Shown: piece by piece, positions 17,567-25,808 of the stretch | Position numbering within the stretch: the stretch's first letter is position 1 | How the letters are laid out: every line of letters begins with the position of its first letter | Made by a program: the position numbers and the translations under genes | Notes under the pieces: generated by a model | The model's input: the letters and a program-made list of their open reading frames with translations, nothing else | Told to the model about the DNA's origin: nothing | The model's database searches: none | Assembly (NCBI RefSeq): GCF_027706845.1 | Contig: NZ_JAQGCZ010000018.1 | Span: 1-64,000, forward strand | Direction of reading: 5' to 3' | Origin: Mycolicibacterium sp. BiH015 | Lineage (GTDB): Bacteria; Actinomycetota; Actinomycetes; Mycobacteriales; Mycobacteriaceae | DNA length: 64,000 nt

Positions 17567-18158
17567 CGATCGTGCCTGCGACGGGACGGCCGGTCATCAC
17601 CATGAGCAGATCTGCGACGGGCGCGGAAACCGTGCGCCCGTCGCCGACGGCGAAATCGGCGTCCGTGGCGACGAGCCTCACGCCGGCCAACCGCTTTCGC
17701 GCGCGGAATGGAAACCCCATAGCCCACACGCGCTGCGCGGCCGCGACCGCGGCGTCAGTGGGCATCGGTCGCTCGATGCCCAGCGGCACGCAGATGTCCT
17801 GACCGTGGACGAGCACGTCGATGAGCGGCTCCAGTTCCGTCGTACCCGGCGGATGCCTGCGCGATCCCGCCGATTCGCGCAGGCTGGCCGCGAGCTCTTC
17901 AGGTGAGCGGTTGTCGGTTGTCGCCAGCCGATCGACGACCAGGTTGAAACGAAATCCGCTGCGCAACGCCTCGAGCAGCATTCGCGGCCCGCTCAGTGTG
18001 GAGTGAGTGAGATGGGCGGCGACATTGCGGACAGTCCAGCCGGCACAGAGCGACGGCGTGTCCCAGGACGCCGGGTCACCGGCGTCGATGGCCTGGAAGA
18101 GATCGGCCAACTCCAGTCGCTGCCGCCGAACGTGCTGCCACACGCTGTCACGGTCCAT
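17556..18158 (-). CDS. mycothiol-dependent-type DinB/maleylpyruvate isomerase family protein (TIGR03086-like)
   Basis: 200-residue protein with the DinB four-helix fold used by mycothiol-dependent enzymes. Probable metal ligands are the His of NVAAHLTHS (about 47-55) and of DVLVHGQDI (about 115), and the N-terminal SLCAGWTVRNVAAH block is a family hallmark. Relatives are thiol-linked isomerases or S-transferases, but the substrate is unknown. It is divergent from a MarR gene with 69 nt between them, which holds a repeated operator-like sequence, so it is probably the target of that regulator. Confidence 0.85.
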   Translation of the reverse strand: MDRDSVWQHVRRQRLELADLFQAIDAGDPASWDTPSLCAGWTVRNVAAHLTHSTLSGPRMLLEALRSGFRFNLVVDRLATTDNRSPEELAASLRESAGSRRHPPGTTELEPLIDVLVHGQDICVPLGIERPMPTDAAVAAAQRVWAMGFPFRARKRLAGVRLVATDADFAVGDGRTVSAPVADLLMVMTGRPVAGTIAPN

Positions 18159-18176
18159 GCCGTCCCCCGTTTCAAT

Positions 18177-18209
18177 TAGTCAGGAACACTGACGAATATA
18201 GTCAGGAAC
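18177..18209. promoter_or_regulatory. repeated operator-like sequence between the DinB and MarR genes
   Basis: TAGTCAGGAAC occurs twice, at 18177-18187 and 18199-18209, offset by 22 bp (two helical turns). The first copy also forms a palindrome, GTCAG-GAACA-CTGAC (18179-18193). The element fills the gap between the divergent starts and is the natural binding site for the MarR protein. Confidence 0.6.
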
Positions 18210-18227
18210 CCGTACTAAAGTCAACGC

Positions 18228-18662
18228 ATGGCCGACCAGCCGAGCGTCCCGACATTGATGTTCATCGCCCATCGCGACGCGGAGAACACCGTGATGGCGG
18301 CGTTGGCGCGGTCCGGCATCGACAACCTGACCATCGCCCAGTCGCGACTCATGCAGCGGCTGGATCCGGCCGGAATCCGGCTCACAGATCTCGCCGAGCA
18401 GGCCCGCGTCACCAAACAAACGGCCGGCGCGTTGGTTGACGAGCTCGAAAAGGCCGGCTACGTCACCCGGCGACCGGACCCTACGGACGCGCGGGCGCGA
18501 CTGGTCACCCTGAGCGACAAGGGTGCCGCGGTGTGTCGACAAGCCGCCGACGAGGTTGCGCGCGTCGAGCACCTATGGCGAAAACACCTGGGCAACAGTG
18601 CCTTTGAAGCCATGCGAGCCTCGTTGATCAGACTGCGGGAGATCACCGACCCGTACGCGTGA
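18228..18662 (+). CDS. MarR family transcriptional regulator
   Basis: 144 residues with the MarR winged helix: recognition region RLTDLAEQARVTKQTAGALVDELEKAGYV (about 50-78) and wing RRPDPTDARARLVTLSDKG. N- and C-terminal helices would form the dimer. Start ATG 18228. It is divergent from the mycothiol-type enzyme and convergent, with a 20-nt overlap, with a second MarR gene. No redox-sensing cysteine pair is obvious, so the ligand is unknown. Confidence 0.9.
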   Translation: MADQPSVPTLMFIAHRDAENTVMAALARSGIDNLTIAQSRLMQRLDPAGIRLTDLAEQARVTKQTAGALVDELEKAGYVTRRPDPTDARARLVTLSDKGAAVCRQAADEVARVEHLWRKHLGNSAFEAMRASLIRLREITDPYA

Positions 18663-19158
18663 GCGATCCCACCACTGGGGTTCCCGAAGCGAGCAGGTCC
18701 CCGAGAATCTTGGCCAGGGTCTGCAGCTCGGCAGACGTGTACCGCAGCAGGAAATTGCGCAGTGCCTCGAACCTCTCTTCATGCATGCGTCGATGGACCC
18801 GGTCGAGTTCGACACCGTCGGCGGTGAGACTGAGGTGGATTTCCTTGCGATTGCCGGGGACCGGGCTCCGCTGCACCAGCCCGGCCTCGACGAGGCGCTG
18901 CACATGCTTGGACACCGTCCCTTTGGGATGTCCGGAAAGCGCCGAGAGTCCGACGATATTGGTGGCACCATCCCCGATCCCCGCGAGGAGGTGCATGGCG
19001 ATGGTCGGCAACTCGCGGATCAGTGGCGCGAGCGGCGGCGGACTCGCCGCGACCATGTAATCGCGTTCGCGGTCGGCCCCGTCGTCGGAATCGGCCAACC
19101 CAGTGAGCAGTCGACCGATCTCGTCCACGGCCTCCGCTTTAGTTTTCACGGAAACCAT
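18643..19158 (-). CDS. MarR family transcriptional regulator next to a 34-bp palindrome
   Basis: I place the start at ATG 19158 (MVSVKTKAEAVDE), giving 171 residues; a further upstream start would run through the operator. The winged helix lies in the middle (VGLSALSGHPKGTVSKHVQRLVEAGLVQR, wing GNRKEIHLSLTADG). It is divergent from an oxidoreductase gene; the 70 nt between the starts hold a perfect palindrome, so it very likely controls both itself and that gene. Confidence 0.87.
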   Translation of the reverse strand: MVSVKTKAEAVDEIGRLLTGLADSDDGADRERDYMVAASPPPLAPLIRELPTIAMHLLAGIGDGATNIVGLSALSGHPKGTVSKHVQRLVEAGLVQRSPVPGNRKEIHLSLTADGVELDRVHRRMHEERFEALRNFLLRYTSAELQTLAKILGDLLASGTPVVGSLTRTGR

Positions 19159-19176
19159 CTTGGCATACGCTCGCCC

Positions 19177-19210
19177 CGTAGATATGGTTTCTATAGAAAC
19201 CATATCTACG
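19177..19210. promoter_or_regulatory. perfect 34-bp palindrome, probable MarR operator
   Basis: The left half is CGTAGATATGGTTTCTA (19177-19193) and the right half is its exact reverse complement to 19210, with TATA at the centre. Extra half-sites CGGAAACCA occur at 19149-19157 and 19209-19217. It sits between the divergent MarR and oxidoreductase genes, with AGGAGA for the latter immediately after. Binding there would cover both promoters. Confidence 0.85.
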
Positions 19211-19228
19211 GAAACCAAAGGAGACGTC

Positions 19229-20200
19229 ATGAAAGCCGCCGTGGTCGCAGAGTTCGGACAAACGCCGCGCTACACAGATCGTGCCGAGCCTCGGGCTCAC
19301 GACAATATGGTTGTGGCCCGGGTGGCCGCCGCCTCGATCAAGAACCTCGACCGGGGGCTGGTCGCCGGAACGCATTACGGAAGCCGCGCGCTGCATCCGC
19401 CCTTCACGCCCGGCGTCGACGGCATCGTCTATCTGGACGACGGCCGGCTGGCCTACAGCTCGGCGAGGGTCCCCTACGGGATGATGGCCGAACGAACGAT
19501 CGTCGACCCGAACCAGGCCGTCCTCCTACCCGACGGCATAGACGCCACATTCGCCGCTGCGATTCCCAATCCCGGTCTGTCTGCCTGGTTTTCGCTGGAG
19601 TACGCCGCAGGGATCACGGCTGGTCAGTCGATTCTGATCCTCGGCGCGACCGGTGTGACGGGCTCGGTGGCGACTCAGCTAGCGAAGAAGAAGTTCGGCG
19701 CCCGCCGGGTCGTCGTAGCCGGTCGCAACGCCGAGCGCCTGCAGAATCTTCGCGATCTCGGCGCTGACGAGGTCGTCCAGATCGACGACGACCTCCCCGA
19801 GCGAATCTCGTCGCTGCACGACGCGGCGCCGTTCGACGCCGTCCTCGACTATTTGTGGGGAGTGCCTGCGGAGCAGACCCTCGCAGCGCTGGGAAACACC
19901 GGCATGAGCGCCGGCTTTCACCGGACGCGCTACGTACAGATCGGATCCATGGCCCGGGCGACGATCACGCTGCCGTCGGAAATTCTCCGCAGCGCGGGAG
20001 TCGAGATCGTGGGCGTGGGCCTCGGCAGTGTGCCCGCCGAGGCGCACGCGCGGGCCAACAGCGAGATCCTGCCCACGCTGTTCGCGATGGGCGCCGACGG
20101 CACCCTCACCATCGACGTCACGGCTCGGCCGCTCGCGGAGGTCGAGACCGCCTGGGACGATCCAGAGCCGGCGGGCACGCGCGTCGTACTGGTGCCCTGA
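19229..20200 (+). CDS. MDR-family quinone oxidoreductase / zinc-less alcohol dehydrogenase
   Basis: 323-residue medium-chain dehydrogenase. The N-terminal GroES-like domain opens MKAAVVAEFGQTPRY; the NAD(P) site is ILGATGVTGSVATQLAKK (A-x-x-G-x-x-G, about 138-155). The cysteine ligands of the catalytic and structural zincs are missing, which points to the quinone oxidoreductase branch using NADPH. ATG 19229 follows AAAGGAGA. Expression is probably released by the adjacent MarR regulator in response to an electrophile or other small molecule (inference). Confidence 0.88.
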   Translation: MKAAVVAEFGQTPRYTDRAEPRAHDNMVVARVAAASIKNLDRGLVAGTHYGSRALHPPFTPGVDGIVYLDDGRLAYSSARVPYGMMAERTIVDPNQAVLLPDGIDATFAAAIPNPGLSAWFSLEYAAGITAGQSILILGATGVTGSVATQLAKKKFGARRVVVAGRNAERLQNLRDLGADEVVQIDDDLPERISSLHDAAPFDAVLDYLWGVPAEQTLAALGNTGMSAGFHRTRYVQIGSMARATITLPSEILRSAGVEIVGVGLGSVPAEAHARANSEILPTLFAMGADGTLTIDVTARPLAEVETAWDDPEPAGTRVVLVP

Positions 20201-20208
20201 CCGCAAGA

Positions 20209-22161
20209 TCAGTCGTCGCCGTTGCCGCCCGGGGTGTTCTTCGAGACCTGGACCAGGAACTCGTAGTTGTTCTTGGTCTTGCGCAACTGGCTCATCAGCA
20301 GGTCGATGGCCTGGTGCGGATCGAGACCCGACAGCACACGGCGCAGCTTGTGCACGATCGCGAACTCGTCGGGCGAGAGCAGCAGCTCGTCCTTGCGGGT
20401 GCCCGACGGGTTGACGTCGACGGCCGGGAACACCCGGCGCTCGGCGATCTTGCGGTCGAGCTTGAGCTCGGCGTTGCCGGTGCCCTTGAACTCTTCGAAG
20501 ATCACCGTGTCACCGGTGGAGCCGGTCTCGACCATCGCCGTGGCGATGATGGTCAGCGAGCCACCCTCTTCGATGTTGCGCGCCGCGCCGAGGAACCGCT
20601 TGGGCGGGTACAGCGCGGTGGAATCGACACCGCCGGACAGGATGCGGCCCGACGCGGGCGAGGCGTTGTTGTAGGCGCGACCCAGTCGGGTGATCGAGTC
20701 GAGCAACACGACGACGTCCTTGCCCTGCTCGACGAGACGCTTCGCGCGTTCGATCGCGAGCTCGGCGGCCTGGGTGTGGTCTGACGGCGGGCGATCGAAG
20801 GTGGAGGCAATGACCTCACCTTTGACCGAACGCTGCATGTCGGTGACCTCTTCGGGACGCTCGTCGACGAGCACCACCATCAGATGGCATTCGGGGTTGT
20901 TGCGGGTGATCGCGTTCGCGATGTCCTGCATGATCGTCGTCTTGCCGGCCTTCGGCGGGGACACAATCAGGGCACGCTGACCCTTGCCGATCGGCATGAT
21001 CAGGTCGATCACACGCGTGGTCAGCTTGTCGCCGCTGGTCTCAAGACGCAGACGCTGGTTCGGGTACAGCGGCGTGAGCTTGGTGAACTCAGGCCGCTTC
21101 TTGGCTTCCTCGACGGGCTTGCCGTTGACGGTATCGAGGCGCACCAGCGGGTTGAACTTCTGACGCTGATTCGCCTGCTCCCCCTCTTTGGCGACGCGGA
21201 CGGCTCCGGTCACGGCATCGCCGCGACGCAGACCGTTCTTGCGCACCATGTTCATGGAGACGTAGACGTCGTTGGGGCCCGCCAGGTATCCCGACGTGCG
21301 GACGAACGCGTAGTTGTCGAGTACGTCGAGGATGCCGGCCACCGGCTGGACGACGTCGTCCTCGCGCAACTCGGTGTCGCGGTCACCGCCACCACCACCG
21401 CCGCCGTCACCCCCACGCTCGCGGCGGCGGCGATCGCGGAACCGGCGGCCGCGCCGGCCCTGCCGACCGTCGCCCTCGTCGTCGTTGTCGTTGCCGCGGT
21501 TGTTGTCGCCACCGCGGTTGCGGTTCTGGCCACCCTGCTGGTCGTTGTCGCCGCGGTTGTCGGACTCGGAGTCCGCCTTGGCGTCCTGGTTGCCCTGGTT
21601 GGCCCTGGTGTCCCGGTTGTCCTCGCGGCCGCGCTCGTCCTGCCCGGCCTTCTTGTCCCGGCTGTGCTGCTCACCGGTTTCGGGCTGCTGGGCGTCGGCA
21701 TTTGCCCCGGCCTGCTCGGCAGGCTGATCCTTGGCGGACTGCTCGCCGCCGCTGGGGCCGCCCTGCTCGCGGGATGCCCCGCGGCGTTCGCGGCGCCGCG
21801 GCTGCGACTCGGCCGCCTGCTCGGACTGCGACTCGGCGGGAGCACTCGCCGTATCGGCGGTGCCGTTCTTGGGCGCGGACGTCCCGTTCGAGTCGCCGCG
21901 ACGCTCCTTGATGGCAGCGATCAGTTCGCCCTTCCGCATACCGGAGGCGCCTTCGATGCCGATCTCCTTGGCGAGAGCGCGCAGCTCAGGCAGGACGAGG
22001 CTGGTCAGCGCTCCACGTCGGGCGGGGGCAGCTGCAACCGCGGAAGCGTCCGCCGCGGGCGCGCCACCTTCTGCGGGAGTCGTGATGTCTGCAGTCACGG
22101 TGTTCGGCAGCACGCCGTTTTCGGTGCTGTCACCAGCCGTGATGAGGTCCGTATCAGTCAC
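20209..22161 (-). CDS. rho: transcription termination factor Rho with long N-terminal insertion
   Basis: Hexameric RNA-dependent ATPase. I start it at GTG 22161 (MTDTDLITAGDSTENG), which matches the N-terminus I recall from M. tuberculosis; 650 residues. The N-terminal Rho domain (LPELRALAKEIGIEGASGMRKGELIAAI) is followed by about 170 low-complexity residues rich in Asn, Gly, Asp, Arg and Gln, then the RNA-binding fold (VVQPVAGILDVLDNYAFVR) and the ATPase with Walker A PPKAGKTTIM and Walker B VVLLDSITRLGRAYN. The insertion is typical of high-GC actinobacteria. Confidence 0.97.
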   Translation of the reverse strand: MTDTDLITAGDSTENGVLPNTVTADITTPAEGGAPAADASAVAAAPARRGALTSLVLPELRALAKEIGIEGASGMRKGELIAAIKERRGDSNGTSAPKNGTADTASAPAESQSEQAAESQPRRRERRGASREQGGPSGGEQSAKDQPAEQAGANADAQQPETGEQHSRDKKAGQDERGREDNRDTRANQGNQDAKADSESDNRGDNDQQGGQNRNRGGDNNRGNDNDDEGDGRQGRRGRRFRDRRRRERGGDGGGGGGGDRDTELREDDVVQPVAGILDVLDNYAFVRTSGYLAGPNDVYVSMNMVRKNGLRRGDAVTGAVRVAKEGEQANQRQKFNPLVRLDTVNGKPVEEAKKRPEFTKLTPLYPNQRLRLETSGDKLTTRVIDLIMPIGKGQRALIVSPPKAGKTTIMQDIANAITRNNPECHLMVVLVDERPEEVTDMQRSVKGEVIASTFDRPPSDHTQAAELAIERAKRLVEQGKDVVVLLDSITRLGRAYNNASPASGRILSGGVDSTALYPPKRFLGAARNIEEGGSLTIIATAMVETGSTGDTVIFEEFKGTGNAELKLDRKIAERRVFPAVDVNPSGTRKDELLLSPDEFAIVHKLRRVLSGLDPHQAIDLLMSQLRKTKNNYEFLVQVSKNTPGGNGDD

Positions 22162-22207
22162 GGATTTCCTTTCTTCCCTCGCTGATCGAGTCACGCGGGG
22201 GTTCAGT

Positions 22208-22231
22208 GCGCTCAGCCAATCCGCTGAGCGC
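22208..22231 (-). other. stable hairpin in the rho leader
   Basis: Perfect 9-bp arms GCGCTCAGC (22208-22216) and GCTGAGCGC (22223-22231) with a 6-nt loop, 47 nt before the rho start. The gap between thrB and rho is 286 nt, long enough for a regulated leader. It could also be the terminator of the threonine operon. No other clear motif was found in this gap. Confidence 0.5.
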
Positions 22232-22447
22232 CTAGGTCACACCATTGCCACTGCAACGGTGATCGCCGGGCTTCGCCGGGATACGGCGAACCGTCAGTCC
22301 ACAAATTTGAACACCTGAAAGAAGAGTCGTCCTAGTGTCGGCGCAGGTGAAGAAGCTGCGATTGCTGGACGACAGCGAGAATAACCTGCATCCGATTCGG
22401 AAGCAAGAAACGACGTGATTCGCATGTTGCCGGTGTTACTCGCAGAA

Positions 22448-23392
22448 CTAGCTGCCGACAGCAACACCCGACGTCCATGTCACGCCCTGGCCGATCGACC
22501 TTCTGCCCACCGAGAACCCGTTCTCCTTGCCGTATTCGACGGCTTCTGCGGGCAACTGCGGTGCGGTGCTCAATGCCAGCACTGCAGGTCCAGCACCTGA
22601 CAGCACTGCCGACACACCACAACGACGCAGCACCGCCAGGTATTCCGCTGACGCCGGCATCGCCGCGGCCCGCTGCGGCTGATGCAGCACGTCCTCGGTC
22701 GCGACCATCAGCAGATCGGGCCGTTCGGTCAACGCCACGACCAGCAGCGCTGCCCGGCTCAGATTGAAGCGCGCATCGGTGTGCGCGACCTGGTCGGGCA
22801 GCAGGACGCGGGTTTCGGCGGTCGACGAACGCTCCTGCGGGATCGCGGTGAACACGGTGATGTCCGGGTGCACGCGAATCGATGCCGCGGCATACCGCGC
22901 CTCGCCGCCGTGGCCCTCGGTCCACGCCACCACCGCGCCTCCGAGAACGGCGGCGGCAGCGTTGTCCGGGTGCCCTTCGAACTCCGACGAGACCTGCACC
23001 AACCTGTCCGTCGACATGGTGGACGAATCCGCCTGTGCAGCAAGCCCATTGGCAGCTGCGAGACCGCCGACCACCGCGGCAGCCGAGGAACCCAGCCCAC
23101 GGGAGTGAGGGATGTTGTTGCGGCAGCGCACGATCAAGCCGGGAGCCGCCACCCCGTTTTCGCGGAGTCCTCGTTCGATGGCGCGCACCACCAGATGAGA
23201 TCCGTCGAGCGGAACCTGACCCGCACCTTCGCCCTCGACCTCGACGGTGAGACCGGATTCAGTTGTCTCCACCACGATTTCGTCGTACAGACTGACTGCC
23301 AACCCCATGCTGTCGAAACCGGGTCCGAGATTCGCGCTGGAGGCGGGCACCTCGGCGGTCGCCGTCAGACCGGGCGGCAGGATGCGGGTCAC
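22448..23392 (-). CDS. thrB: homoserine kinase
   Basis: GHMP kinase that phosphorylates homoserine on the way to threonine. The 314 residues contain the N-terminal PASSANLGPGFDSMGLAV motif, the ATP loop PHSRGLGSSAAAVVGG (about 101-116) and the C-terminal GVSAVLSGAGPAVLAL motif. It starts 11 nt after the thrC stop and is the last gene of the argS-lysA-hom-thrC-thrB operon. Confidence 0.97.
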   Translation of the reverse strand: MTRILPPGLTATAEVPASSANLGPGFDSMGLAVSLYDEIVVETTESGLTVEVEGEGAGQVPLDGSHLVVRAIERGLRENGVAAPGLIVRCRNNIPHSRGLGSSAAAVVGGLAAANGLAAQADSSTMSTDRLVQVSSEFEGHPDNAAAAVLGGAVVAWTEGHGGEARYAAASIRVHPDITVFTAIPQERSSTAETRVLLPDQVAHTDARFNLSRAALLVVALTERPDLLMVATEDVLHQPQRAAAMPASAEYLAVLRRCGVSAVLSGAGPAVLALSTAPQLPAEAVEYGKENGFSVGRRSIGQGVTWTSGVAVGS

Positions 23393-23403
23393 GTCGTTCC
23401 GTC

Positions 23404-24483
23404 CTAGACGAGGCCGAGCTTGGCGACGACGGCGACCGGGTCGACGGGGACGGGGATGACCGCGGGCATGCCCTTCAGCGCGGTATCGGGATCCTTCAGG
23501 CCGTTACCGGTGACGGTGCACACGACAGTGGAACCCTTGGTCACCCAACCGTCTTCGATCGCCTTCAGCAGCCCGGCGATGCTGGCGGCCGAAGCGGGCT
23601 CGACGAACACACCTTCTGCGCGTGCGACGAGGTGGTACGCGGCGAGGATCTCTTCGTCGGTGGCAGCCAGGAAGCGACCGTCCGACTGCTGCTGGGCTTC
23701 GACTGCCGAGGTCCACGACGCCGGCGAGCCGATGCGGATCGCGGTGGCAATCGTCTCGGGATCGCTGACGGGCTCACCGAGCACCAGTGGCGCCGCGCCC
23801 GCGGCCTGGGTGCCGAGCATGCGGGGCAACCGTGTGGCCAGGCCGTCGCGGTGGTACTCGGTGTAGCCCTTCCAGTAGGCCGTGATGTTGCCTGCGTTGC
23901 CGACCGGCAGTGCATGGATGTCGGGGGCGTCACCGAGTGCGTCGACGATCTCGAAGGCGGCCGTCTTCTGACCTTCGATCCGGAATGGGTTGACGGAGTT
24001 GACAAGTGACACCGTCGGAAAGTCGGAAGTGAGCTTGCGGGCAAGCTCGAGGCAGTCGTCGAAGTTGCCGTCGATCTGGATGATTTTGGCACCGTGCATA
24101 ACGGCCTGCGCCAGCTTGCCCATCGCGATCTTGCCCTGCGGCACGAGCACCGCGCAGGTTATGCCCGCGCGCGCGGCGTACGCGGCCGCCGATGCCGACG
24201 TGTTGCCGGTGGACGCGCACAGCACGGCCTGCTGCCCACGCGAGACGGCCTCAGTGACAGCCATGGTCATGCCGCGGTCCTTGAATGACCCGGTCGGGTT
24301 GAGCCCTTCGACCTTCAGATGCACGGTGCAGCCGGTGTATTCGGAGAGCCGCGGCGCGGGCAGCAGCGGGGTCCCCCCCTCGCGCAATGTGATCGGCGTC
24401 CAGGTGTCTTCGACCGGGAGCCGGTCCCGGTAGGCCTCGATCAGCCCCGGCCAGGGCTGGTGTACGGCACGGGTGGTACTCAC
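23404..24483 (-). CDS. thrC: threonine synthase
   Basis: PLP enzyme that converts O-phosphohomoserine to threonine, 359 residues from GTG 24483 (MSTTRAVHQPWPGLIEAYR). The PLP lysine is in NPTGSFKDRGMTMA (about residues 65-78), and the phosphate-binding loop is VGNAGNITAYWKGY. The GTG overlaps the hom stop by 4 nt. Confidence 0.97.
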   Translation of the reverse strand: MSTTRAVHQPWPGLIEAYRDRLPVEDTWTPITLREGGTPLLPAPRLSEYTGCTVHLKVEGLNPTGSFKDRGMTMAVTEAVSRGQQAVLCASTGNTSASAAAYAARAGITCAVLVPQGKIAMGKLAQAVMHGAKIIQIDGNFDDCLELARKLTSDFPTVSLVNSVNPFRIEGQKTAAFEIVDALGDAPDIHALPVGNAGNITAYWKGYTEYHRDGLATRLPRMLGTQAAGAAPLVLGEPVSDPETIATAIRIGSPASWTSAVEAQQQSDGRFLAATDEEILAAYHLVARAEGVFVEPASAASIAGLLKAIEDGWVTKGSTVVCTVTGNGLKDPDTALKGMPAVIPVPVDPVAVVAKLGLV

Positions 24484-25808
24484 TCTGTGGTCCCTTCCAG
24501 GCGCAGGACACTGTTGATGTTCTGCACGACGTCGAGATCGGCCAGTGCGGCAACGGTTTCCGAGAGAGCAGCGTCGGTGGCCTGATGGGTCACCACGACG
24601 ATGCGGGCGCCGCAACGCTGCCCTTCCTCGTCGACCATCCCTTCCTGGCGTACCTCGGCGATGCTGACCTCTCGCTTGGAGAACTGCGCGGCCACCGCCG
24701 ACAGCACACCGGGCCGGTCTGCCACGTTCATGTTGACGTAGTAGCGGGTGGGGATGAAGCCGATCGGCGCAACCGGGAGCTTGGCGTACTTGGACTCACG
24801 AGGTCCGCGGCCGCCCTGCACGCGGTTGCGCGCTGCCATCACCACGTCACCCAGCACCGCCGACGCCGTGGGCGCGCCGCCGGCACCCTGTCCGTAGAAC
24901 ATCAGCCGACCCGCCGCCTCGGCCTCGACGACCACCGCGTTGAAGGCGCCGTTGACCGACGCCAGCGGGTGCTCCAACGGCACCAGAGCCGGGTAGACAC
25001 GGGCTGAAACCCGTTCCCGCCCTTCGTCGTCGACGAGTCGCTCACAGATCGCAAGCAGCTTGATGGTGCACCCGAGGGCGCGGGCGGACGCGAAGTCTGC
25101 CGCCGACACCTTCGTCATACCCTCCCGGTAGACGTCGTCGGCGGTGACACGGGTGTGGAACGCGATCGACGCGAGGATCGCCGCTTTGGCCGCGGCGTCG
25201 TAGCCCTCGACGTCGGCGGTCGGATCAGCCTCGGCGTATCCGAGCGCGCTGGCGTCGGCGAGCGCGCTCGCGTAGTCGGCGCCAGTGCTGTCCATCTCGG
25301 AAAGGATGTAGTTCGTTGTGCCGTTGACGATTCCGGCCACCCGCAGGACGGTGTCGCCGGCCAGTGACTGGGTAAGCGGGCGGATGACGGGGATGGCCCC
25401 GGCGACGGCGGCCTCGAAGTACAGGTCGACGTGGGCGCTCTCGGCTGCCTGGGCGAGCTCGCCGGCCGACACGGCCATCAAGGCCTTGTTGGCCGTGACG
25501 ACCGACTTGCCCTGTTCGAGCGCGGCGAGGATCGCCTTGCGGGCGGGCTCCACCGGTCCCATCACCTCGACGACGATGTCGACATCGTCGCGGGAGACCA
25601 GTTCTTCGATGTTGTCGGTCAGGAGGTCCGCCGGGACACCACGGTCCTCGGCCACGCGGCGAACACCGATGCCGCGCACGACCAGCGGGGCGCCGATGCG
25701 GGCGGTCAGGTCGGCCGCGCTCTCCTCGATGATGCGCACCACCTGGCTGCCGACATTGCCCAGCCCCAGGACGGCTACTCCTATCGGCTTCTCTGCCACG
25801 TCACTCAC
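24480..25808 (-). CDS. hom: homoserine dehydrogenase
   Basis: Reduces aspartate semialdehyde to homoserine, the branch point to threonine and methionine. The 442 residues have the NAD(P) site VAVLGLGNVGSQVVRII at about 11-27, the catalytic domain with GTTNYILSEM and YAEADPTADVEGYDAAAK, and a C-terminal ACT domain (about 355-435), the usual site of threonine feedback. Start GTG 25808 overlaps the lysA stop by 4 nt. Confidence 0.97.
   Translation of the reverse strand: MSDVAEKPIGVAVLGLGNVGSQVVRIIEESAADLTARIGAPLVVRGIGVRRVAEDRGVPADLLTDNIEELVSRDDVDIVVEVMGPVEPARKAILAALEQGKSVVTANKALMAVSAGELAQAAESAHVDLYFEAAVAGAIPVIRPLTQSLAGDTVLRVAGIVNGTTNYILSEMDSTGADYASALADASALGYAEADPTADVEGYDAAAKAAILASIAFHTRVTADDVYREGMTKVSAADFASARALGCTIKLLAICERLVDDEGRERVSARVYPALVPLEHPLASVNGAFNAVVVEAEAAGRLMFYGQGAGGAPTASAVLGDVVMAARNRVQGGRGPRESKYAKLPVAPIGFIPTRYYVNMNVADRPGVLSAVAAQFSKREVSIAEVRQEGMVDEEGQRCGARIVVVTHQATDAALSETVAALADLDVVQNINSVLRLEGTTE

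Noticed and set aside
20884..22185. 433-residue Val/Ala/Leu-rich open frame antisense to rho
   Set aside because: Hydrophobic runs arise from the reverse complement of the Asp/Asn/Gly repeats in the Rho insertion.
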